Origin: Verrucomicrobiaceae bacterium
GTDB taxonomy: Bacteria; Verrucomicrobiota; Verrucomicrobiia; Verrucomicrobiales; Verrucomicrobiaceae
Length of the DNA stretch: 64,000 nt
Direction of reading: 5' to 3'
NCBI GenBank assembly: GCA_027490195.1
Contig: JAIXYN010000072.1
Location: 1 to 64,000, forward strand
The notes under the pieces were generated by a model. It had not been told where the DNA came from. It was given only the letters and a program-made list of their open reading frames with translations, and did not search any database. This document shows, piece after piece, positions 51,501 to 60,568 of the stretch; the first letter of the stretch is position 1; the number at the start of each line of letters is the position of its first letter. Both the position numbers and the translations under genes were made by a program.

Positions 51501-53349
51501 CGATCTCGATGAAGCGCCGCTCCTTCGGCGATTCATCGCTGGCGGCGAGACGCACCCGCAGCGTGTATTTGCCCGCAGGCCAGTTCGTCGGCGCAGTGAT
51601 GCCCGTGTAACGACCTAGCGAATAAAGCATGAGCCAAGTGCCGGTGTCGCGCTGCGGCAGCTTTGGATAGTCGGCGTAGTATTGATGGTGATAGCTGTAT
51701 TCGCTGCGTGCGAACTGCGCGTCGTCCACGTCCTTGAAGCCAAACTGCGTCGGTGGCGGCGCACCCGCGATCTCGGCGAAGTGATTGTAAAACACATGCG
51801 GCGACTGCTTCACCTTCGGGCCGTCGCGCAGCTTCTTCGCGATGTCCACGTTCTCCGGCTTCTTCGCGGCTTCATCAATTGCCGCGCACCATTTCTGAAA
51901 GCGCGAATGCTTTTCTACATAACCTTCGGCATAGATGGGCATGTATTTGTTTGCCCACTGCTCGGGGTCTTTGCGTAGCTTCAGCGGCTTCGACGGTTCC
52001 GCCTTCGCGACCGGAGCCGACGCTGCGCTGACGACCTCAATCCAGTCAATCCACAGCGCGAACTCCGGGCCGATGCCGTTGGCTTTTTGTCCTTCGCTGA
52101 ACAAACGATGCGCGACATCTTCAGACTCATACGTGCCCTTTTCCTGGAAAAAGAAGCCGTAACCTTTTGAGGGGGAAAACTTCAGCGGAATCTCCAGCAC
52201 CTGGGGCTTTTCCAGGGTGCCGGTGATCTGATGACTGCTGGCCACGGCACGCACGCCGGTGTCGTGCTGGGAGCCAAACTCCACGAAGTGCCGTGTGGCA
52301 GGCGTGTTGCTTGTCGCGGCGATGCGCACGCGCACGATATAATCTCCCGCAGGCCAGTCGCCGGGGATGCGGAAGGGCTGGTAGGGATTCACAAACACGT
52401 CCTCAATGGTGAGGAAGGTGCCGGTCTTCGTCGCGGGATTCTCCACGTAGGCTTTCTGATAGGGGACGTAGTGAACCCAGTTGCGGCGGCCTTGTTCATC
52501 GGCGTTGATCTCATCGACAAAGCCGAAGTCCTTGGGGGAAGGTGCACCTTGGATGCGCTGCCACTGCGCATAGAAGTGACGATCATCTCCCTTCTTCTCG
52601 GTGCGGATCTTTGCCACGATGGCTGCATTCTCGGGCTTCTGTGCGGCGGCTTCCACCGCATTGGTCCACTTCACATAGCGATCATGGGCATCCGTGCGGT
52701 CCGCCAGCGACTTGGCGATCTTGGCATTCTTTGCCTCGACCTCCACATGCATGCTTCGTGGCTTGGCTGCCGAAGGTGCGACGAAGCGCGCGAAGTGCTC
52801 GTCCAGCGCCTGACGCCCTAGAGCGAGGTATTGATCGAACTGGTCTGACGACATGAAGAGGGAGGAGCCGACTGTGTCGAACGTTCCTGCGCCGCCATCT
52901 GCGGGCAGTTCGCGCACATTGATGTCCACGCCGAGGAGGTCGCGGAGGGTGTTTTTGTACTCACGCCGGTTCAGGCGGCGCATGGCGATGTTTCCGCCCG
53001 AGTCGCCCAGACGGCCGCGAGCGGCGACGAGCGTGCGGGAGAGGTCGTCGAGGAAAGCGGTCTTTGCGTCGGGTGCAGGCTGCTTTTCATCCTCGGGCGG
53101 CATGTCGCCTGAGTTGATGGAGTTGAGCACCTTCTGCCAGAGATCAGCGCGCTCGACTGAGTCCAAGGTGAAGGCGATGTCATCGAGACGGACCTTGCCT
53201 TTCTGCTTCTCGGCATTGTGGCAGGTGAGGCAGTAGTCTTTGAAGAAAGCACGGTGCTTGGAGTCGAGCTCAGCGTGGGGTGCGTCGGCGGCGTGAGAGG
53301 GCAGGGCGCTCAGCAATGACACTGCGAGTGGGGCGAAGGATCGCTTCAT
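48562..53349 (-). CDS. Giant DUF1592-type cytochrome protein with four tandem modules
   Basis: 1595 residues, roughly 700 longer than its paralogue at 10605. Signal peptide MKRSFAPLAVSLLSALPSHA, heme site C-L-T-C-H (C40, C43, H44), DUF1587 (MRRLNRREYKNTLRDLLGVD, 123-142), then four related beta-rich modules at about 205-440, 465-700, 712-932 and 945-1150, each closing with W(I/V)D(W/Y)(I/V)E. DUF1595/DUF1592 follow (LASPGFLYLQEIG; FASRLSYFLWSAPPDEQLLA), then DUF1588, C-L-Q-C-H with RKIDPIGFGLENFNAAGKW, and DUF1585. Residues about 1233-1258 (between YLQEIG and SLSPVEFASRL) come from an inserted palindrome. The modules look carbohydrate-binding, so the protein may hold long glycans. It lies 18 bases after its DUF1552 partner. 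Confidence 0.88.
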   Translation of the reverse strand: MKRSFAPLAVSLLSALPSHAADAPHAELDSKHRAFFKDYCLTCHNAEKQKGKVRLDDIAFTLDSVERADLWQKVLNSINSGDMPPEDEKQPAPDAKTAFLDDLSRTLVAARGRLGDSGGNIAMRRLNRREYKNTLRDLLGVDINVRELPADGGAGTFDTVGSSLFMSSDQFDQYLALGRQALDEHFARFVAPSAAKPRSMHVEVEAKNAKIAKSLADRTDAHDRYVKWTNAVEAAAQKPENAAIVAKIRTEKKGDDRHFYAQWQRIQGAPSPKDFGFVDEINADEQGRRNWVHYVPYQKAYVENPATKTGTFLTIEDVFVNPYQPFRIPGDWPAGDYIVRVRIAATSNTPATRHFVEFGSQHDTGVRAVASSHQITGTLEKPQVLEIPLKFSPSKGYGFFFQEKGTYESEDVAHRLFSEGQKANGIGPEFALWIDWIEVVSAASAPVAKAEPSKPLKLRKDPEQWANKYMPIYAEGYVEKHSRFQKWCAAIDEAAKKPENVDIAKKLRDGPKVKQSPHVFYNHFAEIAGAPPPTQFGFKDVDDAQFARSEYSYHHQYYADYPKLPQRDTGTWLMLYSLGRYTGITAPTNWPAGKYTLRVRLAASDESPKERRFIEIGTGKADAADFNVLSSHQVTGTLANPQTLEIPIEINASGDRNFAIRDKRPNTREAEYGLFREAWDKTGTGPRPCIWVDYVELEAPAAAPPALALTKTIKERREVELHANAMVGGTYNGYFKGGYEAAKKFMETKQPQKGIPDEQEAKFRIRGFEQQGPTFERYLNDPLSKTGAFLTIYNVHSEEVITLPPDQPSGWLKTKHEVEKAGPGEYKLRFRIGAVKGTPKERLFVALGSRMKPEEREDFNLMQTFQISGTTDSPQVIEVPVSITANGPRTFVLREKRDVKLDHDLFINAQKATGVGPPSALWIDWVEWEGPLVKQAPLAKTEHIEPEKRRAEVERGHLRFKYLNEQYAKWKAAGGDEKRLKEFDFTDKSHAEFAKVVWDQNNRWFQQYLDRPLSKTGLFLDNTVQETCEYAIDMPADLATGDYVMRVKIGCLPGMPAERAFLNFVEASPIDKDDRTFLTSKQITGTLEKPETIELPFQIRPGGPRKFILMEKRPLKKEAISLPGRTRLISDAKQRDPVLWIDWIEYEGPLNKAEANSQVKPVIATGDANARTVLENFAERAFRGKKPSAAFVDKLTALYEVRRKAGDAHEAALKEPLSVILASPGFLYLQEIGSPSFTPNLLPKEEAGKRSGVKDERQRSLSPVEFASRLSYFLWSAPPDEQLLAADLTKPGILTREVDRMIASPKADEFVSGFVHQWLGMERLEFFQFDTKQFRDFDESAKAAARREVYETFAHLLRQRGSLSKLLKSDEIHINGLLATYYGIDGVSGDAFQKVTLPNDSPRGGLLGMAAILAMGSNGERTSPVERGAWVLRKLLHNPPPPAPPNVPQLERLATKPISPRDRLLVHQEQPQCLQCHRKIDPIGFGLENFNAAGKWRDIDHDLKTKKDWPIDPAGQLFNGPAFKTYFDLRDLIAARSENFAQGFTESLIEYALGRPYGFTDAELATTIVKQAGAKNFTIREFIVALVSSPQFQRK
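49584..49646. repeat. Palindromic element inserted in frame in coding sequence
   Basis: Two 25-base arms (49584-49608 and 49622-49646) pair in 22 of 25 positions around a 13-base loop. The arms contain CATCTTT, ACCCC and ATCTTTTACC, a style close to the repeat ends of the GxxExxY cassette (CATCTTTTTGCC). It lies inside the giant cytochrome gene and is translated as about 21-26 extra residues (SPSFTPNLLPKEEAGKRSGV, then KDERQR) that the paralogues lack at that position. Confidence 0.7.
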
Positions 53350-53367
53350 CAGGGCAGGAGAGATGCG

Positions 53368-54642
53368 TTAAGCGATGAGTTGCTTCACCACGCCGGAGCT
53401 GTCGCCGTGGCGTTCTGTGTTGATGCCCATGCCGTTGAGCAGAGTGAGCCACACGTTGGCGAGCGGGGTGTCTTTGGGCAGGACGAGGTGGTGGCCGAGC
53501 TTGATGCTGGCGGCGCCGCCGGTGAGGAGGGTGGGGCAGTTGTCTAGGAAGTGGATGGAGCGGATGTTGCTGCCATAGGCGAGGCAGGTGTGGTCAAAGA
53601 GGCTGTGGCCATCGGCTTCTTTGGTGGCTTTCAGTTTGTCGATGAGGCCGGCGAGGAGCTCGCTCTGCGTGGTGTCGCGCTTCTGTGAGGCCGCCATGCG
53701 GTCGCCGGGCGAATAGTGACTCATGTCATGTGGGGCGACTTTGAGGGTGAGGCTCTGCAGCAGCGTGCCAACGGGCTGCCGATAGGTCAGCACGCGAGTG
53801 CTGTCTGTCTGCAAGGCGGCGACGATGAGGTCATACATCACTTTGATTTCTTCTTTGCCTGCGAGGCCTTCTTTGGGTTCACTCATCGGTGGCTTGGTCT
53901 TTGGCACGCTGAGCCATTGCTCGTCCTTGCCGAGGCGTACCTCGATGTCGCGGATGCTTTGATAGTATTCGTCGAGCTTGTCGATGTCGGTTTTCGTGAG
54001 GCCTTGCTGTACGCGTTTGGCATCCTCCTGCACGGCATCGAGCACGCTGCGCTTTTGCGCGAGCATGGCCTGGCGTTCGCTCAGTGGTGTGGTGTCATTG
54101 GAAAAGAGGCGGTGAAAAGCAGCGACGGGATTTTCCAGGCCTGCCAGCGGTTTGCCGCGCACATCCCACGCCATGGAAAGACCGGGACCATGGCCCGAGT
54201 TTGCCACATCGGGCGAGTTGAGCTGGATGGAGGCATAGCGGGTGTCTTGGCCGAGATGCGCCGCCGCGACCTGATCCGCACTGATGCTGTTGTGAAAGCT
54301 CTGCCCGGGCTCGGCATAACGGTTTGCGCCCGTGAGCCAGAAGGTGCTGCCCCAGTGCGCTTCATTGGCATATTTGTTGGAGCAGCCCTGCACCACGGTG
54401 ATGTCCTTCTGATGCCTGGCCAGCGGCTTGAGCCCTTCGGAAAGCTCCCATGCGGTGCCGGTCTTTTTCACATCGGGAAACCAGGTCTCATTCGTGACGC
54501 CCCAGCCGAAGCCGAGGAAGACCATGCGCTTGGGCGGTGTGACAGTCTTGGGCGCGGCAAAAGCCTTGAAGCCGATGGATTCGAGCGCGGGCAGCGTGAT
54601 GAGCGCGGAGGAACTGCGGAGAAAGTGGCGGCGATTTTTCAT
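53368..54642 (-). CDS. DUF1552 family exported protein
   Basis: 424 residues, close paralogue of the 9291-10586 protein over the whole length (shared blocks EAHWGSTFWLTGANRYAEPG, HNSISADQVAA, ALQTDSTRVLTYRQPVGTLL, HDMSHYSPGDRM and the end NTERHGDSSGVVKQLIA). Leader MKNRRHFLRSSSALITLPAL with the Tat-like R-R. It is translated before the giant cytochrome gene, whereas in the 9291/10605 pair the cytochrome gene comes first, so the duplicated pair has been rearranged. Function not established. Confidence 0.9.
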   Translation of the reverse strand: MKNRRHFLRSSSALITLPALESIGFKAFAAPKTVTPPKRMVFLGFGWGVTNETWFPDVKKTGTAWELSEGLKPLARHQKDITVVQGCSNKYANEAHWGSTFWLTGANRYAEPGQSFHNSISADQVAAAHLGQDTRYASIQLNSPDVANSGHGPGLSMAWDVRGKPLAGLENPVAAFHRLFSNDTTPLSERQAMLAQKRSVLDAVQEDAKRVQQGLTKTDIDKLDEYYQSIRDIEVRLGKDEQWLSVPKTKPPMSEPKEGLAGKEEIKVMYDLIVAALQTDSTRVLTYRQPVGTLLQSLTLKVAPHDMSHYSPGDRMAASQKRDTTQSELLAGLIDKLKATKEADGHSLFDHTCLAYGSNIRSIHFLDNCPTLLTGGAASIKLGHHLVLPKDTPLANVWLTLLNGMGINTERHGDSSGVVKQLIA

Positions 54643-54751
54643 GGGGGGGAGTCATACGCAGCCAAATGACTGGTTTGAACAGCAGAAGCTGGTCGGTACA
54701 CGCTTATTTGAGATGTAAAAACGCTGCGATTTTTGGCGCGGTGAAAATGCG

Positions 54752-55999
54752 TCAAGCTTCGAGGCCGCGCAGGGCCCCGGTGCTGCTGGCAAATTTGTCC
54801 GCCTCAATGCCGAGGCCTTGCAGCATGCTCACGAAGAGGTTTGCCAGCGGCGTGTTGTTCGTGGTGTCAAAGGCCAGATGTTTGCCGTGCTTGAAGCCGC
54901 CACCGGCGAGGATGACGGGGAGGTTCTGGTTTGAGTGGGAATTCGCGCTGCCGAGGCAGCTACCGTAGAGCACCTGGGTTTGGTCGAGCAACGACGCGCC
55001 TGCTTCCTTCGTATCGCGCAAGGATTGAAGCAGGTGCGCCAGCGCGCTGAGCTGCGCTTCCTCGATCTTGCGCAGTTCAGCGATCTTTTCCGGCTCGTTG
55101 CCGTGATGCGTGAGGCCGTGCGTTTCGTTCTTCACGCCGGGCACGTGCGGCACGACGGAGAAGGTGCTGAGTGAAAGCGTGACCACGCGCGTGCTGTCGG
55201 TCTGAAACGCGAGGCGGATGAGATCAAACATGAGCTTCGACTTCGCGATGACTTCGTTCGCATCAGCGATGTCTTTCGGCTCGGGGTAGTCCACCTTCGG
55301 CTTTGGCCGGTTTTCCCATTCGATGGAGCGCTGCAGGCGGATTTCGAGTTCGCGCACGCTTTGAAAATACTGGTCAAGCCGCGCACGATCCTCGGGTGCG
55401 ACGGATTTCTCAAGGCGCGCGGCCTTCGCGAGCACGAGGTCGAGCACGCTGCCGCCGGCCTCGATGCGGCGCATGGTCGCGGCCTTTTCCTCCGGCGTTC
55501 CCGCGACAAAGAGGCTGCGGTAAAGCCGCTGCGGACTTGCCTCTGGAGGGATGGCAACGCCTGAACGCGACACCGTGAGCGAGTCCCCGTAGTGGTCGCC
55601 ATTTTTCACCGTGAGCGCGAGCGACTGGAAGCGGTTCTCCAGCCCGATTTTCTCCGCGACGAGTTGATCGAGCGAAAGCGAATTGCGGAACGTCGGCTGC
55701 CCCGGATGCGGCGCGCCCGTGAGGAAGCACTGCCCCGCATGGTGATTTCCATCCACGCCCGGATGCGACAGCCCGGAGAAAACGGTGTACTGCTCGCGAT
55801 GCGCCGCGAGCAGATCGAGATACGGGCTCGAAGCCTCGCCCGCCTTCGGAAAGAAGAACTGCGGCATCATCCCGAGCGGAACGTGAATGGCGAGCAAGCG
55901 GCGTGGCGCGGGTGCAGCCGCTGCGCGCCCGAGGCACGGAAGGGCAACGTAAGCGCCAACGGCGCGGAGGAACTGGCGGCGTGAAAGGTGAAGATTCAT
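54752..55999 (-). CDS. DUF1552 family exported protein
   Basis: 415 residues from the ATG at 55999 (MNLHLSRRQFLRAVGAYVAL, Tat-like leader). The open frame continues upstream to 56482 but that part is arginine-rich shadow sequence inside the sulfatase gene. Family blocks: RRLLAIHVPLGMMPQFFFPK, YLDLLAAHREQYTVFSGLSH, HAGQCFLTGAPHPGQPTFRN, FQTDSTRVVTLSLSTFSVVP, and the end FVSMLQGLGIEADKFASSTG. Third gene of an operon with a DUF1592 protein and a sulfatase (17 bases after the sulfatase stop). Confidence 0.9.
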   Translation of the reverse strand: MNLHLSRRQFLRAVGAYVALPCLGRAAAAPAPRRLLAIHVPLGMMPQFFFPKAGEASSPYLDLLAAHREQYTVFSGLSHPGVDGNHHAGQCFLTGAPHPGQPTFRNSLSLDQLVAEKIGLENRFQSLALTVKNGDHYGDSLTVSRSGVAIPPEASPQRLYRSLFVAGTPEEKAATMRRIEAGGSVLDLVLAKAARLEKSVAPEDRARLDQYFQSVRELEIRLQRSIEWENRPKPKVDYPEPKDIADANEVIAKSKLMFDLIRLAFQTDSTRVVTLSLSTFSVVPHVPGVKNETHGLTHHGNEPEKIAELRKIEEAQLSALAHLLQSLRDTKEAGASLLDQTQVLYGSCLGSANSHSNQNLPVILAGGGFKHGKHLAFDTTNNTPLANLFVSMLQGLGIEADKFASSTGALRGLEA

Positions 56000-56016
56000 T
56001 GGAATGCTGTTTGTGC

Positions 56017-57417
56017 TCAATTCTCGTTTGATTGCCTGGCCTGCTTCGCCTTGCCGGGTGCGGCTTTCCTCAGCGGGCCGAACTCGTTGTCGAGCATCGT
56101 GTGCAGCCGATTCACAAGTGGCGCGTGCCCGGGGTTTGCGATGACGTTGTGATATTCCAGTGTGTCGTTCGAGTGGTCGTAGAGTTCGCTGGAGCCGTCG
56201 CTGCGCTCGGTGAGCCGCCAGCGCAGTGTGCGCACGGTGCGCCCGTTGCCCCACTGGCAGAAGGCTCCGGGTTTGCCATCGGCTTTCGGATCCCGGACGA
56301 GCGGAAGGAAACTTTTTCCGTCGAGCGTGTCGGGCGCGGGAAGTCCGGCGATGTCGCAAAAGCCTGGGAACAGATCGAGCAGCTCGACGATGCCGTTGGC
56401 CTTTGCGTCTTTCGCGCCCTGCGGATGTCTCACGATGAGCGGCACGCGCATGACTTGCTCGTCGATGCTGTGTTTGCACCACTGGCCGCGCCAGCCGAGG
56501 TGATAGCCGTGGTCACTGGTGAAGACGACGGTGGTGTTGTCGAGCAATCCTTTGGCGCGGAGATGATCGAGCAGCCGGCCAACCTGCTGGTCAAGGAAGG
56601 TGACGGCGGCGTAGTAGCCGCGCTGGCCTTCGCGCTGATGGGCCACGCTCATTTCCATGCCGGGCTCTTGCAGCATGGAGCCGGGCGGCAAGGGGGTGGC
56701 ATCGGCGGGCGTGACTTCGAGGGTGAAGCTCGCCAGCTCATGCTTGTCGAAATCCTGCTTCAGCGCATTCCACGGCACATGCGGCGCATGGAAGCCGATG
56801 GCTGCGAAGAAGGGTTTGCCCGCATCCCGCTCGGTGTCAAAGAACTGGATCGCTCGCGTAGCGCGGATGGAATCCTCGACCGCTTCAGGCGTGTCCGCGA
56901 TGCCGATGAACGAGACGTTTTTCCGCTTCGCCCCGAGGTCTTCATCGAAGGATGAGCGCTGGAGTCGCGCGGTGGGCACCATGTCCTCGCGCTTCACTCG
57001 TACATCCCAGGCCTTGGGGTCCACGTAGCCGTCCTTCGGGTCATCGTGGTCGATCTTGCCGATGGAGCACGTCTGGTAACCATGCTCGCGAAACCAGCGT
57101 CCCATCGTCATTGTGTCCGGGTGGTCGATGAAGTGATTCGCGCGCGCATGCCTGGTGTTCAGCCCGAGCATGAACGACGTGCGGCTCGGTGTGCAGACCG
57201 CGCCCTGGGCATAGGCATGATTGAAAACCACGCCTTCTTTCGCGAGCTGGTCAAGGTTCGGCGTGATGGCCGCCTTGTCGCCGTAACAGCCAAGCCGCGT
57301 GGCGAGGTCGTCGGCGATGATGAAGAGGATGTTGGGTTTCGCCGGGCGCGGGTCGGCGGCATTTGCGCCGACGGCGAAGATCGTTAGCGCTGCAAGAGTG
57401 GTGAGAATCGTTTTCAT
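56017..57417 (-). CDS. Exported sulfatase, iduronate-2-sulfatase-like
   Basis: 466 residues with signal peptide MKTILTTLAALTIFAVGANA. PNILFIIADDLATRLGCYGD has the metal-binding Asp pair (36-37); the signature C-T-P-S-R has C75 as the formylglycine site. The blocks SIGKIDHDDPKDGY, AIGFHAPHVPWNALK and VVFTSDHGYHLGWRGQWCKH (the H-x-W-C/K type) fit the iduronate-2-sulfatase-like subfamily rather than the arylsulfatases at the left end. It is placed between a DUF1592 and a DUF1552 gene with gaps of 5 and 17 bases, so sulfate removal and the cytochrome pair are co-expressed. Confidence 0.92.
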   Translation of the reverse strand: MKTILTTLAALTIFAVGANAADPRPAKPNILFIIADDLATRLGCYGDKAAITPNLDQLAKEGVVFNHAYAQGAVCTPSRTSFMLGLNTRHARANHFIDHPDTMTMGRWFREHGYQTCSIGKIDHDDPKDGYVDPKAWDVRVKREDMVPTARLQRSSFDEDLGAKRKNVSFIGIADTPEAVEDSIRATRAIQFFDTERDAGKPFFAAIGFHAPHVPWNALKQDFDKHELASFTLEVTPADATPLPPGSMLQEPGMEMSVAHQREGQRGYYAAVTFLDQQVGRLLDHLRAKGLLDNTTVVFTSDHGYHLGWRGQWCKHSIDEQVMRVPLIVRHPQGAKDAKANGIVELLDLFPGFCDIAGLPAPDTLDGKSFLPLVRDPKADGKPGAFCQWGNGRTVRTLRWRLTERSDGSSELYDHSNDTLEYHNVIANPGHAPLVNRLHTMLDNEFGPLRKAAPGKAKQARQSNEN

Positions 57418-57422
57418 GCAGG

Positions 57423-60095
57423 CTATTTCGTATCCGAATTGAACATCCGACTTCCCGCCAGCGCGTGGATGAGCCTGCGCACGCCGTGCCCATTGCTTTT
57501 GGTGCTCTCAACGATGCGGCGTATTTCGGCGCGGTCAGCATAGGTCACCTCCGCACCGGTGGCGTAGCGGCTCAGATGCGCGATGAAGGCGCTGGCGAGT
57601 CGTTCGGGGTCCTGAGCGAGCAGTGCGCTGAGATCGTTCACGTCTTTGAATGGGCGGCCGTCGGGCAGGGCACCGCTCGCGTCCACGGCGGGGCCGAGCT
57701 TGTAGTTCACTTTCCACGCGGTATGGCCTTTCTCCGGTGGCTCATCGCCTTTGCCGGTGGAGCGGTAGCGCGTGCGGAAGCCGCCGATGGGATCGAAGCT
57801 CTCCAGCGCGAAACCCGCCGGATCAATCTTCGCGTGGCAGGCGGCGCAACTGGCGTCGTTGCGATGTTTGTCGAGCTGCTCGCGCACGGTCGTCGCGCCG
57901 CGCGTGTCGGGGTCGATCGCACCCACACTCGGCGGGGGTGGCGGCGCGGGTTCGTTGAGCAGGCGGTCCATCACCCACACGCCGCGTTTCACGGGAGAGG
58001 TCGTGGTGCCGTTCGCGGTCAGCTTCAAAATCGCGGCCTGTCCGAGGAGTCCGCCGCGCGGACTTCCAGCAGGCAGGGGCACGCGCCGCACCTCCACGCC
58101 GCTGACTTCCGCGATTCCGTAGTGCTCCGCCAGGCGCTGCGTGAGCATGGCAAACTCCGGCCGCACCAGCGCGCGGATGGGGGCATCGCGGGCGATGAGT
58201 TCACGCAGGAACGCGCGCGTCTCCGCCACCATGCCTTCGTGCAGCAGGAAGCGGTAATCGGGATAGAGCTGCGGATCGGGCGTGGTCTCGGTCACGCGGC
58301 GGAGATCGAGCCACTGGTCGGCAAAGCTGTGGATGAAGCGCTCGCTGCGCGGGTCGGCGAGCAGGCGGTCCACCTCGCGCCGCAGCACCTCAGGGCGCTG
58401 CAGCGAGCCATCGCTGGCGGTGGCGAGCAGCGCAGCGTCTGGCGGGCCATTCCAGAGCCAGTAGGAAAGGCGCGAGGCCAGCGTGAGAAGCTTTGCATTT
58501 GCCACCGGTGAAGGCTCGCGGGACACATCGGCGGGATGGAACAAAAACTCTGGCGACGTGAGCACCGCGATGTAGGCGCGCCGCATCGCGTCTTCGAAGC
58601 AATCCTTCGCTGCGAGCCGCTTCGTCACGAGAGCTAGGTAAGGCTCGGCTTCATGGTCAGCCACCGGACGGCGAAACGCCTTTGGCAAAAATCCAGCGAG
58701 CAGGCGGCGCGCGTCCTCGACGGGCTGCGCCGACTGCACCGTCTCCAGCGGTGGTTTGCGATCAGCGGGCGGGATGTCGCTGTGATAGTTCGGCAGATAA
58801 CCGCCGATGCCGCGCACGGCGTCGCGCTGCGGCGGGATAACGTCTGCGCCGGCGGGAATCTTGGCGATGGGCAGGCTGCCAAAAAGCCGCTGGTGGCTCT
58901 CCGGTGGCCAGATTGGATTCAGCGGTCCCTCGATCTCGAACCAATCCAGCGCCACACCGGGACCGACATGCTTCGCGGCGCGTCCCGCGATTTGCCCGAT
59001 GCGCAGTCCATTCCACGGCACCGATACGGGATCAAACACGATGCTCTCATGGGCATCCAGCCATGCGGTGATTTCCGCTTCGTTTGACTTCATCGACGGC
59101 GCGGTGAAGGCGCTGAGCAGCCGCCCGCCTTCCTGCTGCTTGCCTTCCTCGTGCGCACGCAGCACGGCGGCCTGGGGTGCCGCGCAGGGTTCTGGTTTGC
59201 CCTGGTTCCACTGAAAGCCCCAAAGCGAAAGCTTCATGCGGTAATTCCCCGCGTAGATGGTCGATACATTCATCGCCGCCTCGTAGCCCGCGAGATTCGG
59301 ATTCAGCAAACCGACGGCACTCTGACTCGCTGCGATTTTGTTTTCTTTGAAGGCGCGCTTCCGCTCCTCCAGATCCGGCCCCGCATCGCCCACGTGTCCC
59401 GTTTTATCCTCGAAGCCTCCGCGCACCGGCAGCGCGGGGTCAGGCTGCTTGTCCTTCAGCAGCACGAATTGCCCGAGGTTCAGGTTGAACTCGAACTTGA
59501 ACAAACCCGCCGGATAGATGCGGCGCTTGAACACCGGCGGCGGCGTGCTGCGCGTGGCTATCGCGAGGTCCATGGCTTTCTCAGCCGCCTCAGCGTAGGC
59601 CGCGAGATGCGCGGGCGAGAGGTCCAGCCCGTCTGCGATTTTGTCGAAGCCCGCGACGCTGCCATCGGCAGGCAGCAGCGCCTGGATGTCCAGCCGTGGC
59701 AGTGCGAGCAAATCCGCGAGGGTGTTCTCAAATTCAGCGCGCGTCATCCGCCGCATGCGCACGCGCCCTTCCTGCGCGACTCGTGCCGCATCTGCTGCTG
59801 TGAGCCAGGCATCAAGGTCGCCGAGTAAAACGCGCGTCGCGTCCGCCGGTGGCTGCGCTTTCTTTTTGGGCGGCATCTCGCCGCTGGCAATGCGATCATG
59901 CACCTTCTCCCACATCGCGAAGTTCGCGCGGTTATCGAGCTTCAGCGTGAGCGAGGTCAAATCGAGCCCGCCCTTTTTAGCATCCGTGTCGTGGCAGTCG
60001 TAGCAGTGCTGTTCCAGGAAGGCGGCGGGATCAGCCGCTGCAAGGATGCAGCGGAGAGAGAGGAAAAAGGCAGAGATCAGAAAATGGCGGGGCAT
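57423..60095 (-). CDS. DUF1587/1592/1588/1585 cytochrome c-like protein
   Basis: 890 residues from the ATG at 60095 (MPRHFLISAFFLSLRCILAA signal peptide); an ATG nine codons upstream (60122) is possible. Heme site C-Y-D-C-H (C31, C34, H35), DUF1587 (MRRMTRAEFENTLADLLALP), a middle region with GNYRMKLSLWGFQWNQGKPE and ALDWFEIEGPLNPIWPPESH, DUF1592 (LASRLSYWLWNGPPDAALLA), DUF1588 (GGLLGQAAILKLTANGTTTS), C-A-A-C-H with AKIDPAGFALESFDPIGGF, and DUF1585. First gene of an operon with a sulfatase and a DUF1552 gene, which supports a role on sulfated glycans. Confidence 0.88.
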   Translation of the reverse strand: MPRHFLISAFFLSLRCILAAADPAAFLEQHCYDCHDTDAKKGGLDLTSLTLKLDNRANFAMWEKVHDRIASGEMPPKKKAQPPADATRVLLGDLDAWLTAADAARVAQEGRVRMRRMTRAEFENTLADLLALPRLDIQALLPADGSVAGFDKIADGLDLSPAHLAAYAEAAEKAMDLAIATRSTPPPVFKRRIYPAGLFKFEFNLNLGQFVLLKDKQPDPALPVRGGFEDKTGHVGDAGPDLEERKRAFKENKIAASQSAVGLLNPNLAGYEAAMNVSTIYAGNYRMKLSLWGFQWNQGKPEPCAAPQAAVLRAHEEGKQQEGGRLLSAFTAPSMKSNEAEITAWLDAHESIVFDPVSVPWNGLRIGQIAGRAAKHVGPGVALDWFEIEGPLNPIWPPESHQRLFGSLPIAKIPAGADVIPPQRDAVRGIGGYLPNYHSDIPPADRKPPLETVQSAQPVEDARRLLAGFLPKAFRRPVADHEAEPYLALVTKRLAAKDCFEDAMRRAYIAVLTSPEFLFHPADVSREPSPVANAKLLTLASRLSYWLWNGPPDAALLATASDGSLQRPEVLRREVDRLLADPRSERFIHSFADQWLDLRRVTETTPDPQLYPDYRFLLHEGMVAETRAFLRELIARDAPIRALVRPEFAMLTQRLAEHYGIAEVSGVEVRRVPLPAGSPRGGLLGQAAILKLTANGTTTSPVKRGVWVMDRLLNEPAPPPPPSVGAIDPDTRGATTVREQLDKHRNDASCAACHAKIDPAGFALESFDPIGGFRTRYRSTGKGDEPPEKGHTAWKVNYKLGPAVDASGALPDGRPFKDVNDLSALLAQDPERLASAFIAHLSRYATGAEVTYADRAEIRRIVESTKSNGHGVRRLIHALAGSRMFNSDTK

Positions 60096-60568
60096 GGGAA
60101 AGCAATCAGCAGGGGCTTTCATAGACTACGCAGAGCCTGCTGAAAACTCGACATGGGAGAGATGCGAAACAACAACAGATGCAGTCAGGGCTGCCATCTG
60201 GGGGCGTGATTTGAATGGAATCTGTTTTCAGCATCAAAGTCTCCACAACCCCATTCACACCCATAAACACCCATATCCTGTGAGAGGGGAGGTCGGATGG
60301 GGGATCATCTTGATCTCCGTTTTGAAGCGGTATGCGCAGACGCAGCGTGATGGATCAGGATGATCCCTCTCCTGTATGCGGCGCGTGGCGACGCTCGACG
60401 CCGCTTGGAGGACCAAGTGCCCTACCTCGCGCCGGGCATGCGCAGGCCCAGCGCTGGTAGGGCTGGCTGTCCCCAGCCAGCCGCCGTCGGAGCCCATGAT
60501 TTTCGAGCTAGCAGCAGACTGCTAAACAAGAATGAGTTTTGCAGACCGTTGTGCCGCTCTATGCGCCG
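60096..60568. repeat. Intergenic region with hairpins
   Basis: No supported gene in this gap. Hairpins: GGCTGGCTG/CAGCCAGCC (60461-60482, loop TCCC), followed by GCCGTCGG, resembling interspersed repeats common in PVC genomes, and GGATCA/TGATCC (near 60353-60367). A CA-rich tract (cacccataaacacccat) lies at about 60256-60275. The first hairpin may serve as a terminator for neither strand in particular, because no T-run follows it. Confidence 0.4.

Noticed and set aside
56000-56482. 161-codon N-terminal extension of the DUF1552 gene
   Set aside because: It is Arg/His-rich, overlaps the sulfatase gene in another frame, and the Tat-type leader begins at 55999.
60461-60482. Rho-independent terminator
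   Set aside because: The stem is strong but no T-run follows on either strand; it looks like an interspersed repeat instead.
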